Shown piece after piece: positions 47,051 through 53,450 of a stretch of DNA of 64,000 bases. The position numbers and the translations under genes were made by a program. The stretch spans positions 62,001 through 126,000 of IMG/VR virus record IMGVR_UViG_3300037225_000932; one strand, written 5' to 3'. The stretch comes from a virus. Positions within the stretch are counted from its first letter, which is position 1. The number at the start of each line of letters is the position of its first letter. The notes under the pieces are model-generated. The model saw only the letters and a program-made list of their open reading frames with translations. It was not told the DNA's origin and did no database searches.

Positions 47051-48367
47051 CTATGTTAATAGCTGTAGGAGAAACAGTAAAAAAAGCATTATATCATTTT
47101 TAGATAACAATCTTAATTGCTGATTTATGATATCTTTTACTAATAAAAGATCGTTGGAAGGTATAACATTTATCCTGTATGCTACAGAATAGTTATAGTT
47201 TCCGTTTAATAAATATTTAGTCCATAAGTCTTTTCTTTCATCTTCACTTAAAAGATTTTCGTATAATAAATCGTATTTTTCTACTTCCATTTGATATGAA
47301 CTTTTTAATACTGTTTTTATTATGTTATCTTTAATGATAGGAAATATTTTTTCTGTTATTTCTTTTGCTATATCTGGTGGTAATTGCTTTGTGCAATTAA
47401 ATATTTTATTAAATATAAAGAAGGTTGGAATATTGGTTACAATATTGAAAAAGGCTTTAATAATAGCGGCTTTTGTAATTTCTTTATTGTAATTTAGTAA
47501 CTTATTTATTTCTTTTTTTCCTATAAGATCAGCAATGTATGTGATATCAACTGTTAAGTTCTCTATTGCTAATATTTTGGCTTCTAATAATATGTCTTTT
47601 ATCTTTTTCTCGTTTTTTCTTTTTTCTAATACTTCTGGATCTTTATAGGCAAGATTTTTTAGTATTGTTATATTATTAGTATCAGCAACTGTTTTAATAT
47701 CGTTCCAAGTTTCAAAGTGTTGTTCTTCTTCTGGATATTTTCCTTCTGGTAATGGTAAACTTATAACTTCTCTAATATATTTTGCATTTAATAATAAATA
47801 TGTTGTGTATTCATCATTTTGTGCAGAATTGTTTATAAAAGATATGATTTTGTCTATTTTTTCCAAATCACTAATATTTTTATTATCAATTAGGTTAGAA
47901 ATTGTATTTGTTAAGTGAAATTCATTGTATGTGCCTTTTACTCCAAGCAATACGTCTTTAACTTCTGTTAACATATATAGAGGAATTTGTAAAACTAAAA
48001 TGATAGGTAATGATTTTAATTGACTAGCACTTCGATTAGCATAGTAGTTGGCATATGAAGAACTTGTGGTATAAAAAATTTGGTCTAAACCTTGACTTCT
48101 TTCTTCTCTTATACCACTATCCATTCTTGGATGCCCTTTTGTTCCAGTAGCACTAATTATATATCCATTTGATAGAATTTTATCATAAAGAGATTGACAG
48201 GTGCCATGAAATAAAGTCATTTTAACATCAAGGCTTTTTATGTAATTGTAAAATCTTATACCTGATTTTTTACGTTCTACATTAGTATATTTTCCCTGAC
48301 CAGGATTTTTTATGTATCTTTGGGGTTTCGCTATAGGAAAATCAGCTATTTTAGTATACCAATTCAT
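47051..48367 (-). CDS. ADP-ribosyltransferase-like protein with MNWYT tag, 438 aa
   Basis: 'MNWYTKIADF' then 'MTLFHGTCQSLYDKILSNGY' and 'IFYTTSSSYANYYANR' give the H-G-T and Y-T-T-A-x-x-Y-A blocks of the H-Y-E branch of ART folds. The rest is helical, without family. It overlaps the PAS gene directly upstream, so both are likely cotranscribed. Partner of the other ART-like protein at 26831. Confidence 0.5.
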   Translation of the reverse strand: MNWYTKIADFPIAKPQRYIKNPGQGKYTNVERKKSGIRFYNYIKSLDVKMTLFHGTCQSLYDKILSNGYIISATGTKGHPRMDSGIREERSQGLDQIFYTTSSSYANYYANRSASQLKSLPIILVLQIPLYMLTEVKDVLLGVKGTYNEFHLTNTISNLIDNKNISDLEKIDKIISFINNSAQNDEYTTYLLLNAKYIREVISLPLPEGKYPEEEQHFETWNDIKTVADTNNITILKNLAYKDPEVLEKRKNEKKIKDILLEAKILAIENLTVDITYIADLIGKKEINKLLNYNKEITKAAIIKAFFNIVTNIPTFFIFNKIFNCTKQLPPDIAKEITEKIFPIIKDNIIKTVLKSSYQMEVEKYDLLYENLLSEDERKDLWTKYLLNGNYNYSVAYRINVIPSNDLLLVKDIINQQLRLLSKNDIMLFLLFLLQLLT

Positions 48368-48808
48368 TTACATGTATATTCCAAAAATACTAGCTAAATT
48401 TCCATTAAGATAGAATATCGGACTAGCAACAAATTTTGCACTATACACACTTCCGTCTTTTTTGTAATTTTCAACTATGCCTATATATAACTTTCCTTTT
48501 CCTATTGTTTCTTTTAACTTTTTTGAATTGTTGATATCGTTATTTTTATGTCCTAATATTCTTACCTCCTGTCCAAGTAATTCTTCAGATGAATATCCTG
48601 ACATATCACATAATGCTTTATTTGCGAAAATTATTTTGGGATCATCTAAATCTGCTGATGTTATTACTATAGCATTTTCTGATTTCTCCATTTCTTGCTT
48701 GAGAAATTTTAAATAACTTGAAAATGCTTGAAAATTCAAAAATAAATTATTACTATATTCTTTATTATTTTCTTTTGAAAATAATTTCTTTAGTGTGTCC
48801 AATATCAT
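48368..48808 (-). CDS. PAS domain protein, 146 aa
   Basis: Start at ATG 48808, which has GGAG 10 nt upstream; an earlier ATG lies inside the previous gene. 'KIIFANKALCDMSGYSSEEL' and 'ENYKKDGSVYSAKFVASPI' are PAS motifs. The LOV cysteine motif is replaced by 'GQEVRILGHK', so it is not a flavin photoreceptor of the usual type. It probably mediates dimerisation or senses a small ligand. Confidence 0.75.
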   Translation of the reverse strand: MILDTLKKLFSKENNKEYSNNLFLNFQAFSSYLKFLKQEMEKSENAIVITSADLDDPKIIFANKALCDMSGYSSEELLGQEVRILGHKNNDINNSKKLKETIGKGKLYIGIVENYKKDGSVYSAKFVASPIFYLNGNLASIFGIYM

Positions 48809-48827
48809 AATACTTTTTCTCCATTTT

Positions 48828-49064
48828 TTAATAAAGCGATTTGCCAAAATGTTCATCTAAAATTTTTTCTAAAACTGATAAGATTAGTTGCTTGCTTGCT
48901 TTTTGAGATAATAACTTTTTTTTACCATTTACTTCTATATCTGCTGGAACACTTAAATCTTCTCCTGGCTTCTGAAATGTCCCTAATAATCTTATTTTTA
49001 TATCCGTCACACTTGTTGGTCCCGCTTTTTTAATTAATGACTTTAATGAGAAAATTTCTTTCAT
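48828..49064 (-). CDS. Small unknown protein, 78 aa
   Basis: Good ribosome site (GGAGTAAAAGGTA). Sequence 'GPTSVTDIKIRLLGTFQKPG', 'SQKASKQLILSVLEKILDEH' suggests a beta strand and a long C-terminal helix. First gene of a minus-strand run with PAS and ART-like genes. Confidence 0.6.
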   Translation of the reverse strand: MKEIFSLKSLIKKAGPTSVTDIKIRLLGTFQKPGEDLSVPADIEVNGKKKLLSQKASKQLILSVLEKILDEHFGKSLY

Positions 49065-49157
49065 TACCTTTTACTCCAGTTATATCCTTTTATTATTTAA
49101 CTATTTTGATGTTAATCCTTCTGCTTAGAATAAATATATTCCTATATTTTTTGTAAT

Positions 49158-49232
49158 GGAAAAGCTTATAAGGTACCTCTTTTTAAGAAAAAATTTTATT
49201 ATGATAGAAAAAGTTTATAAGGTATCCCTTTT
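49158..49232 (+). repeat. Two GGTACC-type repeat units before the OGFr-like gene
   Basis: AAGGTACCTCTTTTT (49170-49184) and AAGGTATCCCTTTT (49219-49232), each preceded by an A/T-rich block. The core GGTACC is palindromic, as for a dimeric DNA-binding protein or a promoter-operator. Related copies at 49804-49818, 49852-49867, 49899-49912 and 50503-50515 flank the adenine methyltransferase gene. Confidence 0.65.
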
Positions 49233-49241
49233 CTGTCGATA

Positions 49242-49799
49242 ATGTCTGATATGAGCTTAATAACTGATTTTTATATAAATAACGGAGAAGATAATAAAGG
49301 ACGGACTTTGAAGTCTATACTTGAAAAAAGTGATATTTATTTAGAAACATCACACGATATAATTCAATGGTTATTTCCTTTACACGAAAAATCATACCAT
49401 TCTATAAATAGCCCAGTTTTAACTAAAGAAGATGTGGAAATCCTTCAATCTTCTTTAATAGCAAAAGAAAATATGATATTATCACTTAGAAGATTTTGTA
49501 AATTTCTTGGTTTACTTCCTTATGACCAAAATAAAATAAGAGTATGGTGTAATAATGGAAATCATAATCTTCTTCGTATTACTCGTATAATTAGAAGTTT
49601 GAGGTTATTTGGAATAAATGATAAAACTATAATCTTTTACGAAGCTATTTCTAAATTGGCCAAAGAAAAAGGTATCTCAAATAATACTTTAGAATATTGG
49701 GAAAAAGCATATTTCGATGATGTTTGGAATTCAATGACAGACAAATTCCTTGAAGAAAAAGAAATAAAAATATTTTCTGTAGAATATTTTCAAAAATAA
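49242..49799 (+). CDS. OGFr N-terminal domain-like protein, 185 aa
   Basis: 'ITDFYINNGEDNKGRTLKSI', 'HDIIQWLFPLHEKS', 'SPVLTKEDVEIL', 'FCKFLGLLPYD' and 'NLLRITRIIRSLRLFGI' follow the order of the opioid growth factor receptor N-terminal domain, known in eukaryotes and scattered bacteria. Function in microbes is unknown. The gene has two GGTACC units upstream and three downstream. Confidence 0.75.
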   Translation: MSDMSLITDFYINNGEDNKGRTLKSILEKSDIYLETSHDIIQWLFPLHEKSYHSINSPVLTKEDVEILQSSLIAKENMILSLRRFCKFLGLLPYDQNKIRVWCNNGNHNLLRITRIIRSLRLFGINDKTIIFYEAISKLAKEKGISNNTLEYWEKAYFDDVWNSMTDKFLEEKEIKIFSVEYFQK

Positions 49800-49803
49800 C
49801 TAA

Positions 49804-49912
49804 AAGATATCTCTTTTTGCGAAAAATTTTATTATGGAGCAAGAAGCCTTTAGGGTACCCTCTTTTTAAGAAAAAATATATTATAGGGAGAAATGTCTTA
49901 GGGTACCTCTTA
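49804..49912 (+). repeat. Three GGTACC-type repeat units before the adenine methyltransferase
   Basis: AAGATATCTCTTTTT (49804), AGGGTACCCTCTTTTT (49852) and AGGGTACCTCTT (49899), each following an AAAAAWWTWTTATRG block. The pattern suggests repeated operator sites shared by the two genes. A sixth copy lies after the gene at 50503-50515. Confidence 0.65.
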
Positions 49913-49946
49913 TAAAAGTGATTGTTAAAAATGGTAAAATATAAAA

Positions 49947-50489
49947 ATGACTGCTGGAAGAAACATAAAAAGTTTAAGTTCAGATTGGGGAACACCTTTA
50001 GAATATATCAATATTGTAAAAAATATATTTAATGGGAAAATATTTTTAGATCCCTGTTCAAATAAGTATTCTATCGTAAATGCTAAAGTGAGTTATTCTT
50101 TACCATTAAATGATGGATTAAAAGAAAATTGGAATTATCCAACTATCTATGTAAATCCTCCTTATGGTAGAGATTATGAAAGAAAAACTACTATTAAGGA
50201 TTGGTTAAATAAATGCACGAAAACACATCTTGAGTATAAATCAGAAATTATTGCTTTAATACCGGTTGCCACTAATACTAAACATTGGCAAAATAATATA
50301 TTTCTGTTTGCTATAAGTATATGCTTTTTAAAAGTGTCTAGATTAAAATTTCTACAAAATGGTAATCCTAACAATCAAGGTGCCCCAATGTCATGTGCTT
50401 TAATATATTGGGGAACTAGTCCTGAAAAATTTGAAGAAAATACTAAAAATGTTGGTAAGGTTTTTCATATAAATAAAAATATATTATAG
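49947..50489 (+). CDS. Phage DNA N6-adenine methyltransferase (Dam family)
   Basis: 180 residues, the usual length. 'WGTPLEYINIVKNIFNGKI', 'FLDPCSNKYSIV', then 'TIYVNPPYGRDYERK' (NPPY catalytic) and 'IIALIPVATNTKHW'. It methylates adenine in DNA, either to evade restriction or to mark timing. It is the last + strand gene of the window; everything beyond is on the minus strand. Confidence 0.85.
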   Translation: MTAGRNIKSLSSDWGTPLEYINIVKNIFNGKIFLDPCSNKYSIVNAKVSYSLPLNDGLKENWNYPTIYVNPPYGRDYERKTTIKDWLNKCTKTHLEYKSEIIALIPVATNTKHWQNNIFLFAISICFLKVSRLKFLQNGNPNNQGAPMSCALIYWGTSPEKFEENTKNVGKVFHINKNIL

Positions 50490-50626
50490 GGGAAAATCTC
50501 TTTAGGGTACCCCCTTAAACTATAAATCTATAATTAAATTGATATAAAAAGAGAGGTTGGAGATTAAAAAGGTCTAGGCTACCAGTATAAAGAGCGTTTT
50601 TGTATAGATAAGCATGGTAGGCGTAT

Positions 50627-50653
50627 GGGGTGGCACATTACCCTGATTTTTTT
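50627..50653 (+). terminator. Terminator for the + strand genes
   Basis: GGGT pairs with ACCC around GGCACATT and is followed by a T7 tract. It lies in the convergence zone between the + strand accessory genes and the minus-strand array. Confidence 0.5.
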
Positions 50654-50659
50654 AATAAA

Positions 50660-50760
50660 TATGTAGCGCATATACCCTAGTCGAAATAAAGTGCCCCCAT
50701 CTCTCTCTTGATAGTGGGAGGTGGAGGACTTATGTATCTTGACTATTTCTTTTTAATTAA
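50660..50760. other. Convergence zone, no gene seen
   Basis: No convincing ORF or promoter. GTGCC at 50690-50697 can pair with GGCAC at 50631-50636 across the preceding terminator. Together with 50490-50626 (only a GGTACC unit and AT-rich sequence) this is the transition between the two halves. Confidence 0.5.
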
Positions 50761-50761
50761 A

Positions 50762-50890
50762 GAGTAAGTGTTAGGAAGTTACATCCCAACCAAGCCTATA
50801 TCGAGAAGCTCTTACTCACCCCCGGAAGCCCGCGTCCCCCGATCTCAGCGTATGTTTCTTCTCATTCTCGGAAGCCCGCGTTTCTCATAC
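50762..50890 (-). ncRNA. RNA-1: unit without ORF, duplicated ACGCGGGCUUCCG segment
   Basis: Driven by box copy 1. It contains two copies of CGCGGGCTTCCG about 40 nt apart and ends in a GAGTAAG/CTTACTC stem (50762-50768 with 50811-50817) containing GTTGGGA/TCCTAAC. Only tiny ORFs exist. Parts recall 23S rRNA around the peptidyl-transferase region (AAGAG, UCGA, GAUGU in order; ACGCGnGCU), but this match is weak. Confidence 0.55.
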
Positions 50891-50893
50891 TCT

Positions 50894-50920
50894 TTTAGAA
50901 CTTTATGCTCATTTTCGGGG
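50894..50920 (-). promoter_or_regulatory. Box promoter copy 1 (RNA-1)
   Basis: CCCCGA variant of the first box, then AAAGTTCTAAA, read on the minus strand. Drives RNA-1. Confidence 0.75.
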
Positions 50921-51025
50921 AAAAACTCGACTATCAAACCTAAGCGTTTGATTTTAACCTCTCCGCATCGCTTTGACCGATTATCTCAGTCGCTTCCTTT
51001 GAGGAGTTGAGTTTTCTTTTACTCT
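50921..51025 (-). ncRNA. RNA-2: resembles 16S rRNA 910-960 region
   Basis: About 105 nt from box copy 2 to a terminator hairpin (ATCAAAC/GTTTGAT, 50933-50952) with a following T5. In order it carries CUCAAAGGAA, GAC, AAGCG, GGAG, GGUU-AAAU and AACGC, which is the order of conserved blocks in 16S rRNA from about 910 to 960 (CUCAAAGGAAUUGAC...). Spacers differ. Longest ORF is 15 codons. Function unknown. Confidence 0.6.
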
Positions 51026-51027
51026 CA

Positions 51028-51054
51028 TTTAGAACTTATTTGTTCTTTTCAGGG
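51028..51054 (-). promoter_or_regulatory. Box promoter copy 2 (RNA-2)
   Basis: CCCTGA then AATAAGTTCTAAA. Drives RNA-2. Confidence 0.8.
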
Positions 51055-51060
51055 AAAGTA

Positions 51061-51249
51061 TTACTTGCCTGCCGCCAAGACATTCTTGTCATGAATAGCG
51101 CCATAAAGCTCATCCCAAGCTTCATGAAGCGAATTTGCTTCGCCGCAGAAGATACCTCCATCGCCATATACATATTTGCTACCTTGTTTGTCGATCCAGA
51201 AATTGTTCTCTCTGGCGTAGGATTGAACTTGAGTAAAAGTAAGACGCAT
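51061..51249 (-). CDS. Unknown protein, 62 aa
   Basis: Start 24 nt after box copy 3, with AAGGAG well placed. 'FTQVQSYARENNFWIDKQGS' and 'GEANSLHEAWDELYGAIHD' suggest a helix-beta-helix. No family recognised. Confidence 0.7.
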   Translation of the reverse strand: MRLTFTQVQSYARENNFWIDKQGSKYVYGDGGIFCGEANSLHEAWDELYGAIHDKNVLAAGK

Positions 51250-51273
51250 TTTTTTATTCTCCTTGGTATTATA

Positions 51274-51299
51274 CCAGAACTTTATGACACTTTTCGGGG
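51274..51299 (-). promoter_or_regulatory. Box promoter copy 3 (62-aa gene)
   Basis: Divergent copy (CCCCGA, TTCTGG). The start codon lies 24 nt on, after a Shine-Dalgarno. Confidence 0.65.
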
Positions 51300-51314
51300 G
51301 AATTACTTTTGCGC

Positions 51315-51338
51315 AAAAAAATCCCCTTTTGGGGGATT
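51315..51338 (-). terminator. Terminator after 116-aa gene
   Basis: AATCCCC pairs with GGGGATT, then T7 and a GCGC palindrome, immediately before the next box pair. This order (hairpin, T-tract, GCGCAAAA, box pair) recurs through the array. Confidence 0.9.
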
Positions 51339-51687
51339 ATACTGCGATGGCCAAACCCGCGGCCTGGAGGCGTTCTAAGCGGGGGGGCAGGTGGCAGGGG
51401 GCCGCATGGCGGATTGTATCCAAGGATGCCCCAGGATGCTTAGCAATGGTCGCTAGAATGGCGTTCTTGGTTTTCTGGCTGATGCCGTTCTTGCGGCCGG
51501 TAGGAACCTTGATATTGAAATGGCATTCATGCCTGGTGAAAACGGTTTCCAGGCATTTTGCCACCATCATCTGTCCCATCCTATCGTATTTTCCCCCATT
51601 CAGTTTGAGCCTGGTCCAGACCTTTCGGGCATCGAGAAGTTCATCAAGGCAGGTGTTGATCATCCTGATATCTTTGCTCGTAAGCAT
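51337..51687 (-). CDS. Winged-helix-like DNA-binding protein, 116 aa
   Basis: C-terminal 45 residues, 'AILATIAKHPGASLDTIRHA' and 'LPPRLERLQAAGLAIAV', fit a helix-turn-helix with wing. The N-terminus 'MLTSKDIRMINTCLDELLDA' is helical and may dimerise. It is the best regulator candidate for the array. Start lies 27 nt after box copy 4. Confidence 0.7.
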   Translation of the reverse strand: MLTSKDIRMINTCLDELLDARKVWTRLKLNGGKYDRMGQMMVAKCLETVFTRHECHFNIKVPTGRKNGISQKTKNAILATIAKHPGASLDTIRHAAPCHLPPRLERLQAAGLAIAV

Positions 51688-51714
51688 CGTTATGCCCTTT
51701 TATTGGAGTAATCT

Positions 51715-51741
51715 TTTAGAACTTATTCTTTTTTATCAGGG
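51715..51741 (-). promoter_or_regulatory. Box promoter copy 4 (116-aa gene)
   Basis: CCCTGATAAAA, then AATAAGTTCTAAA. Leader of 27 nt. Confidence 0.8.
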
Positions 51742-51755
51742 CAAAAATAAATAGA

Positions 51756-51918
51756 TAAAAAAAAGGAGGCCGACTGAGTTAGTTTAAGGCTAAGGAGTTA
51801 GCTAAGCTCGTTGGCGGTTACTACTAGTCGGCCTGCTCGTCCGCTATATCTCGGCAGAAGTTTTAGGATACGCTACTCAGCGGAGGGTTTCGCGTAAACT
51901 TTTACTTCTGTTGCACAT
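51756..51918 (-). ncRNA. RNA-3: structured RNA with 16S h18-like GCUAACUCC
   Basis: About 160 nt. The 3' domain closes with AGGCCGACT/AGTCGGCCT (51826-51834 with 51767-51775) followed by T8, so it is also the terminator. Inside lies AGCUAACUCCUUAGCC; GCUAACUCC is the start of the 530-loop helix of 16S rRNA. AGCAG..CCG..GUAA upstream recalls the rest of that loop in permuted order. No ORF above 13 codons. Confidence 0.6.
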
Positions 51919-51921
51919 TCA

Positions 51922-51948
51922 TTTAGAACTTTATTGAGATTTTCGGGG
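51922..51948 (-). promoter_or_regulatory. Box promoter copy 5 (RNA-3)
   Basis: CCCCGA, then AATAAAGTTCTAAA. Drives RNA-3. Confidence 0.8.
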
Positions 51949-51965
51949 CATTTATTTTTGCGCAA

Positions 51966-52055
51966 AAAAAACCCTTGAAGTTGGCATACGTTTTGTGCCA
52001 TTTCAAGGGGTGAACAATGCTTCCAAGTCTGGAAGCGACAGAAAGCCGCAACATT
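51966..52055 (-). ncRNA. RNA-4: short two-hairpin RNA
   Basis: About 90 nt: a GCTTCCA/TGGAAGC hairpin, then a long terminator hairpin (CCCTTGAA with TTCAAGGG, TGGCA with TGCCA) followed by T8 and GCGCAAAA. CCUUGAAAUGGCAC near the hairpin resembles CCUUGAAAUACCAC of 23S rRNA domain V, a weak match. An ORF of 42 codons reads through the terminator and next promoter and is rejected. Confidence 0.65.
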
Positions 52056-52057
52056 TA

Positions 52058-52084
52058 TTTAGAACTTATTTGTTTTTTTCGGGG
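52058..52084 (-). promoter_or_regulatory. Box promoter copy 6 (RNA-4)
   Basis: CCCCGAAAAAA, then AATAAGTTCTAAA. Drives RNA-4. Confidence 0.8.
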
Positions 52085-52115
52085 CATTTATTTTTGCGCA
52101 AAAGAAAGAGGGGAT

Positions 52116-52316
52116 TTAACCCTCATCCATATCAGCTTCCCAATTGTCTAGGGAATGATCGTCATCATCCCCGTCGTCGATAGTATCTTCAATAAAATCC
52201 TCTAAAATTTCGTAATCTTCGTAATCCTCATCTTCGAGATTTGGCCCATCGTAGAGCGGGGCGACATTATCGCAACCTTGGCAGTCGGGATTTTCGCAAT
52301 GATCGCAGGGGTGCAT
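52116..52316 (-). CDS. Cys-rich acidic small protein, 66 aa
   Basis: 'MHPCDHCENPDCQGCDN' (four Cys, one His) followed by a strongly acidic Asp/Glu tail. The first part probably binds one zinc, and the tail may mimic nucleic acid. Leader of 27 nt with AAAGGA. Confidence 0.7.
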   Translation of the reverse strand: MHPCDHCENPDCQGCDNVAPLYDGPNLEDEDYEDYEILEDFIEDTIDDGDDDDHSLDNWEADMDEG

Positions 52317-52343
52317 TTTGCGGTCCTTTTCTTTGACTGAGGA

Positions 52344-52370
52344 TTTAGAACTTTATTGAATTTATCAGGG
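52344..52370 (-). promoter_or_regulatory. Box promoter copy 7 (66-aa gene)
   Basis: CCCTGATAAATTC, then AATAAAGTTCTAAA: the best consensus copy. Confidence 0.85.
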
Positions 52371-52461
52371 CATTTGTTTTTGCGCAAAAAAAAAAGAGAA
52401 TTGCCAGGAAACGGATTATCAGTCCGGTCCTAGGTTCTCTTTAATTTATGTCGTTTTTTTT

Positions 52462-52647
52462 TCAGGCTTCCACTTCAGCGGGCATTCCAACCAGTTCTAA
52501 GATCTCATGGTAAAGGCACTGTAAGTCATCGCAGAGACAAAGCTCGGTTCCCTCTTCTGAGAGCAAAACGTAACTGGACCCTTCCCGTAAAATGCTCATG
52601 TCATTGTTGGCGGCCAGGTGTTTCAGGTAGGAAAGGGTAATCAGCAT
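52462..52647 (-). CDS. Unknown protein, 61 aa
   Basis: ATG 52647 has AAGG at a good distance; an in-frame ATG at 52656 would overlap that site. 'ITLSYLKHLAANNDMSILRE' and 'ELCLCDDLQCLYHEILELVG' are helical with a C-x-C and a further Cys. The downstream hairpin (AAAGAGAA with TTCTCTTT, about 52390-52443) and T-tract terminate it. Confidence 0.65.
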   Translation of the reverse strand: MLITLSYLKHLAANNDMSILREGSSYVLLSEEGTELCLCDDLQCLYHEILELVGMPAEVEA

Positions 52648-52675
52648 GGCATTCATCCTTGTTTGTTGACAAGGG

Positions 52676-52702
52676 TTTAGAACTTTATAGATTTAATCAG
52701 GG
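52676..52702 (-). promoter_or_regulatory. Box promoter copy 8 (61-aa gene)
   Basis: CCCTGATTAAAT, then TATAAAGTTCTAAA. The first box also carries the stop of the next gene upstream (CCT GAT TAA). Confidence 0.8.
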
Positions 52703-52950
52703 AAAAGATAGCCATGTCGCCGGTCGATATTCCCAGCCTCATGAGCGGCCATCAAAAGAGCAGCATCGACATCTTCAGGTTGAGAAATTAACGCTTTTAT
52801 CCAAACTAACTGAGAAACTTTTGTTCGGGGCCAGGGTTGCTCTAAAGAACTTCGGGTAACATAACAGCTAGTAAATAACTTGCCTTTGTCATTAACAAAC
52901 TGAATCTCAATGCGAAAAGCGTTATTTTCATGAACTTGACGGGTAATCAT
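52693..52950 (-). CDS. Unknown protein, 85 aa
   Basis: 'FRIEIQFVNDKGKLFTSCYV' is a beta pair, 'EDVDAALLMAAHEAGNID' a helix. It ends 'GYLFPD' with CCT GAT TAA, so its last codons are the first box of copy 8. Shine-Dalgarno AGAGGA, leader 22 nt. Confidence 0.7.
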   Translation of the reverse strand: MITRQVHENNAFRIEIQFVNDKGKLFTSCYVTRSSLEQPWPRTKVSQLVWIKALISQPEDVDAALLMAAHEAGNIDRRHGYLFPD

Positions 52951-52972
52951 GATATTTCCTCTCTTCTGAGGA

Positions 52973-52999
52973 TTTAGAACTTTATAGATTTAATCGGGG
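52973..52999 (-). promoter_or_regulatory. Box promoter copy 9 (85-aa gene)
   Basis: CCCCGATTAAAT, then TATAAAGTTCTAAA. Confidence 0.8.
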
Positions 53000-53045
53000 A
53001 AAAATATACCTGATATTTCTATTTAATATGTAAATTGTTTTTTGC

Positions 53046-53205
53046 GCAAAAAAGAGACTTTAGGGAACAAGTCCCTAAAAGTCTCTGTATTCAAGTTTGA
53101 TTAAACTTTCCTACTTCAACGCGATTACACTCCATAGGATCGTTTACTTGAATACTGGCGAGCATAGTCAGACGCAGTTCGTCACCAGTCCGTCCATGTT
53201 TACTT
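53046..53205 (-). ncRNA. RNA-5: structured RNA, possible sarcin-ricin-loop resemblance
   Basis: Nested stems are clear: ACTGG(T)GA/TCGCCAGT, GTATTCAAGT/ACTTGAATAC enclosing TCCTA/TAGGA, then a terminator AGAGACTTTAGGGA/TCCCTAAAGTCTCT with T6. The 5' part AGUAaacauGGACGG..UGGUGACGAAC runs parallel to 23S AGUAcgagaGGACCGG..UGGACGAAC around the sarcin-ricin loop, with the loop core changed. A 24-codon ORF exists but lies inside the stems. Confidence 0.65.
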
Positions 53206-53208
53206 TCT

Positions 53209-53236
53209 TTTAGAACTTTATTCTCTTTTTTCAGGG
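53209..53236 (-). promoter_or_regulatory. Box promoter copy 10 (RNA-5)
   Basis: CCCTGAAAAAAGAG, then AATAAAGTTCTAAA. Confidence 0.8.
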
Positions 53237-53242
53237 CGAAAA

Positions 53243-53404
53243 TTATTCATCGCCCATATTTCGCAGTTCTTTCTTATTTTGTTTTCGATCCTTACGGGCA
53301 TCGGGCTTGCCTCCCCAAGTTGTTGACCGAACGAACTGCCCTTCTTTTCGGGCTTCAATGACCGCGAGCATGACAGGGCTTCGATATTTCTGGTTGCGTT
53401 TCAT
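53243..53404 (-). CDS. Small basic protein, 53 aa, leaderless
   Basis: A gene shorter than usual cut-offs. 'MKRNQKYRSPVMLAVIEARK' and 'GGKPDARKDRKQNKKELRN' are strongly basic, so it may bind nucleic acid. ATG is exactly 5 nt after TTCTAAA and no Shine-Dalgarno is present. It stops just before the box pair of copy 10. Confidence 0.65.
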   Translation of the reverse strand: MKRNQKYRSPVMLAVIEARKEGQFVRSTTWGGKPDARKDRKQNKKELRNMGDE

Positions 53405-53409
53405 GATGA

Positions 53410-53437
53410 TTTAGAACTTATTAGGAGAAATTCAGGG
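53410..53437 (-). promoter_or_regulatory. Box promoter copy 11 (53-aa gene), leaderless class
   Basis: CCCTGAATTTC, then AATAAGTTCTAAA; ATG after 5 nt. Confidence 0.8.
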
Positions 53438-53450
53438 AATTCCTCTATTT

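Noticed and set aside
51966-52055. 42-codon ORF in RNA-4
   Set aside because: Reads through a strong terminator hairpin, GCGC palindrome and the next box pair.
53087-53205. Frame in RNA-5 giving 'HGRTGDELRLTMLASIQVND'
   Set aside because: Looks protein-like but lacks a start codon except an internal ATG (24 aa), and the sequence is better explained by nested RNA stems. Kept as an open alternative.
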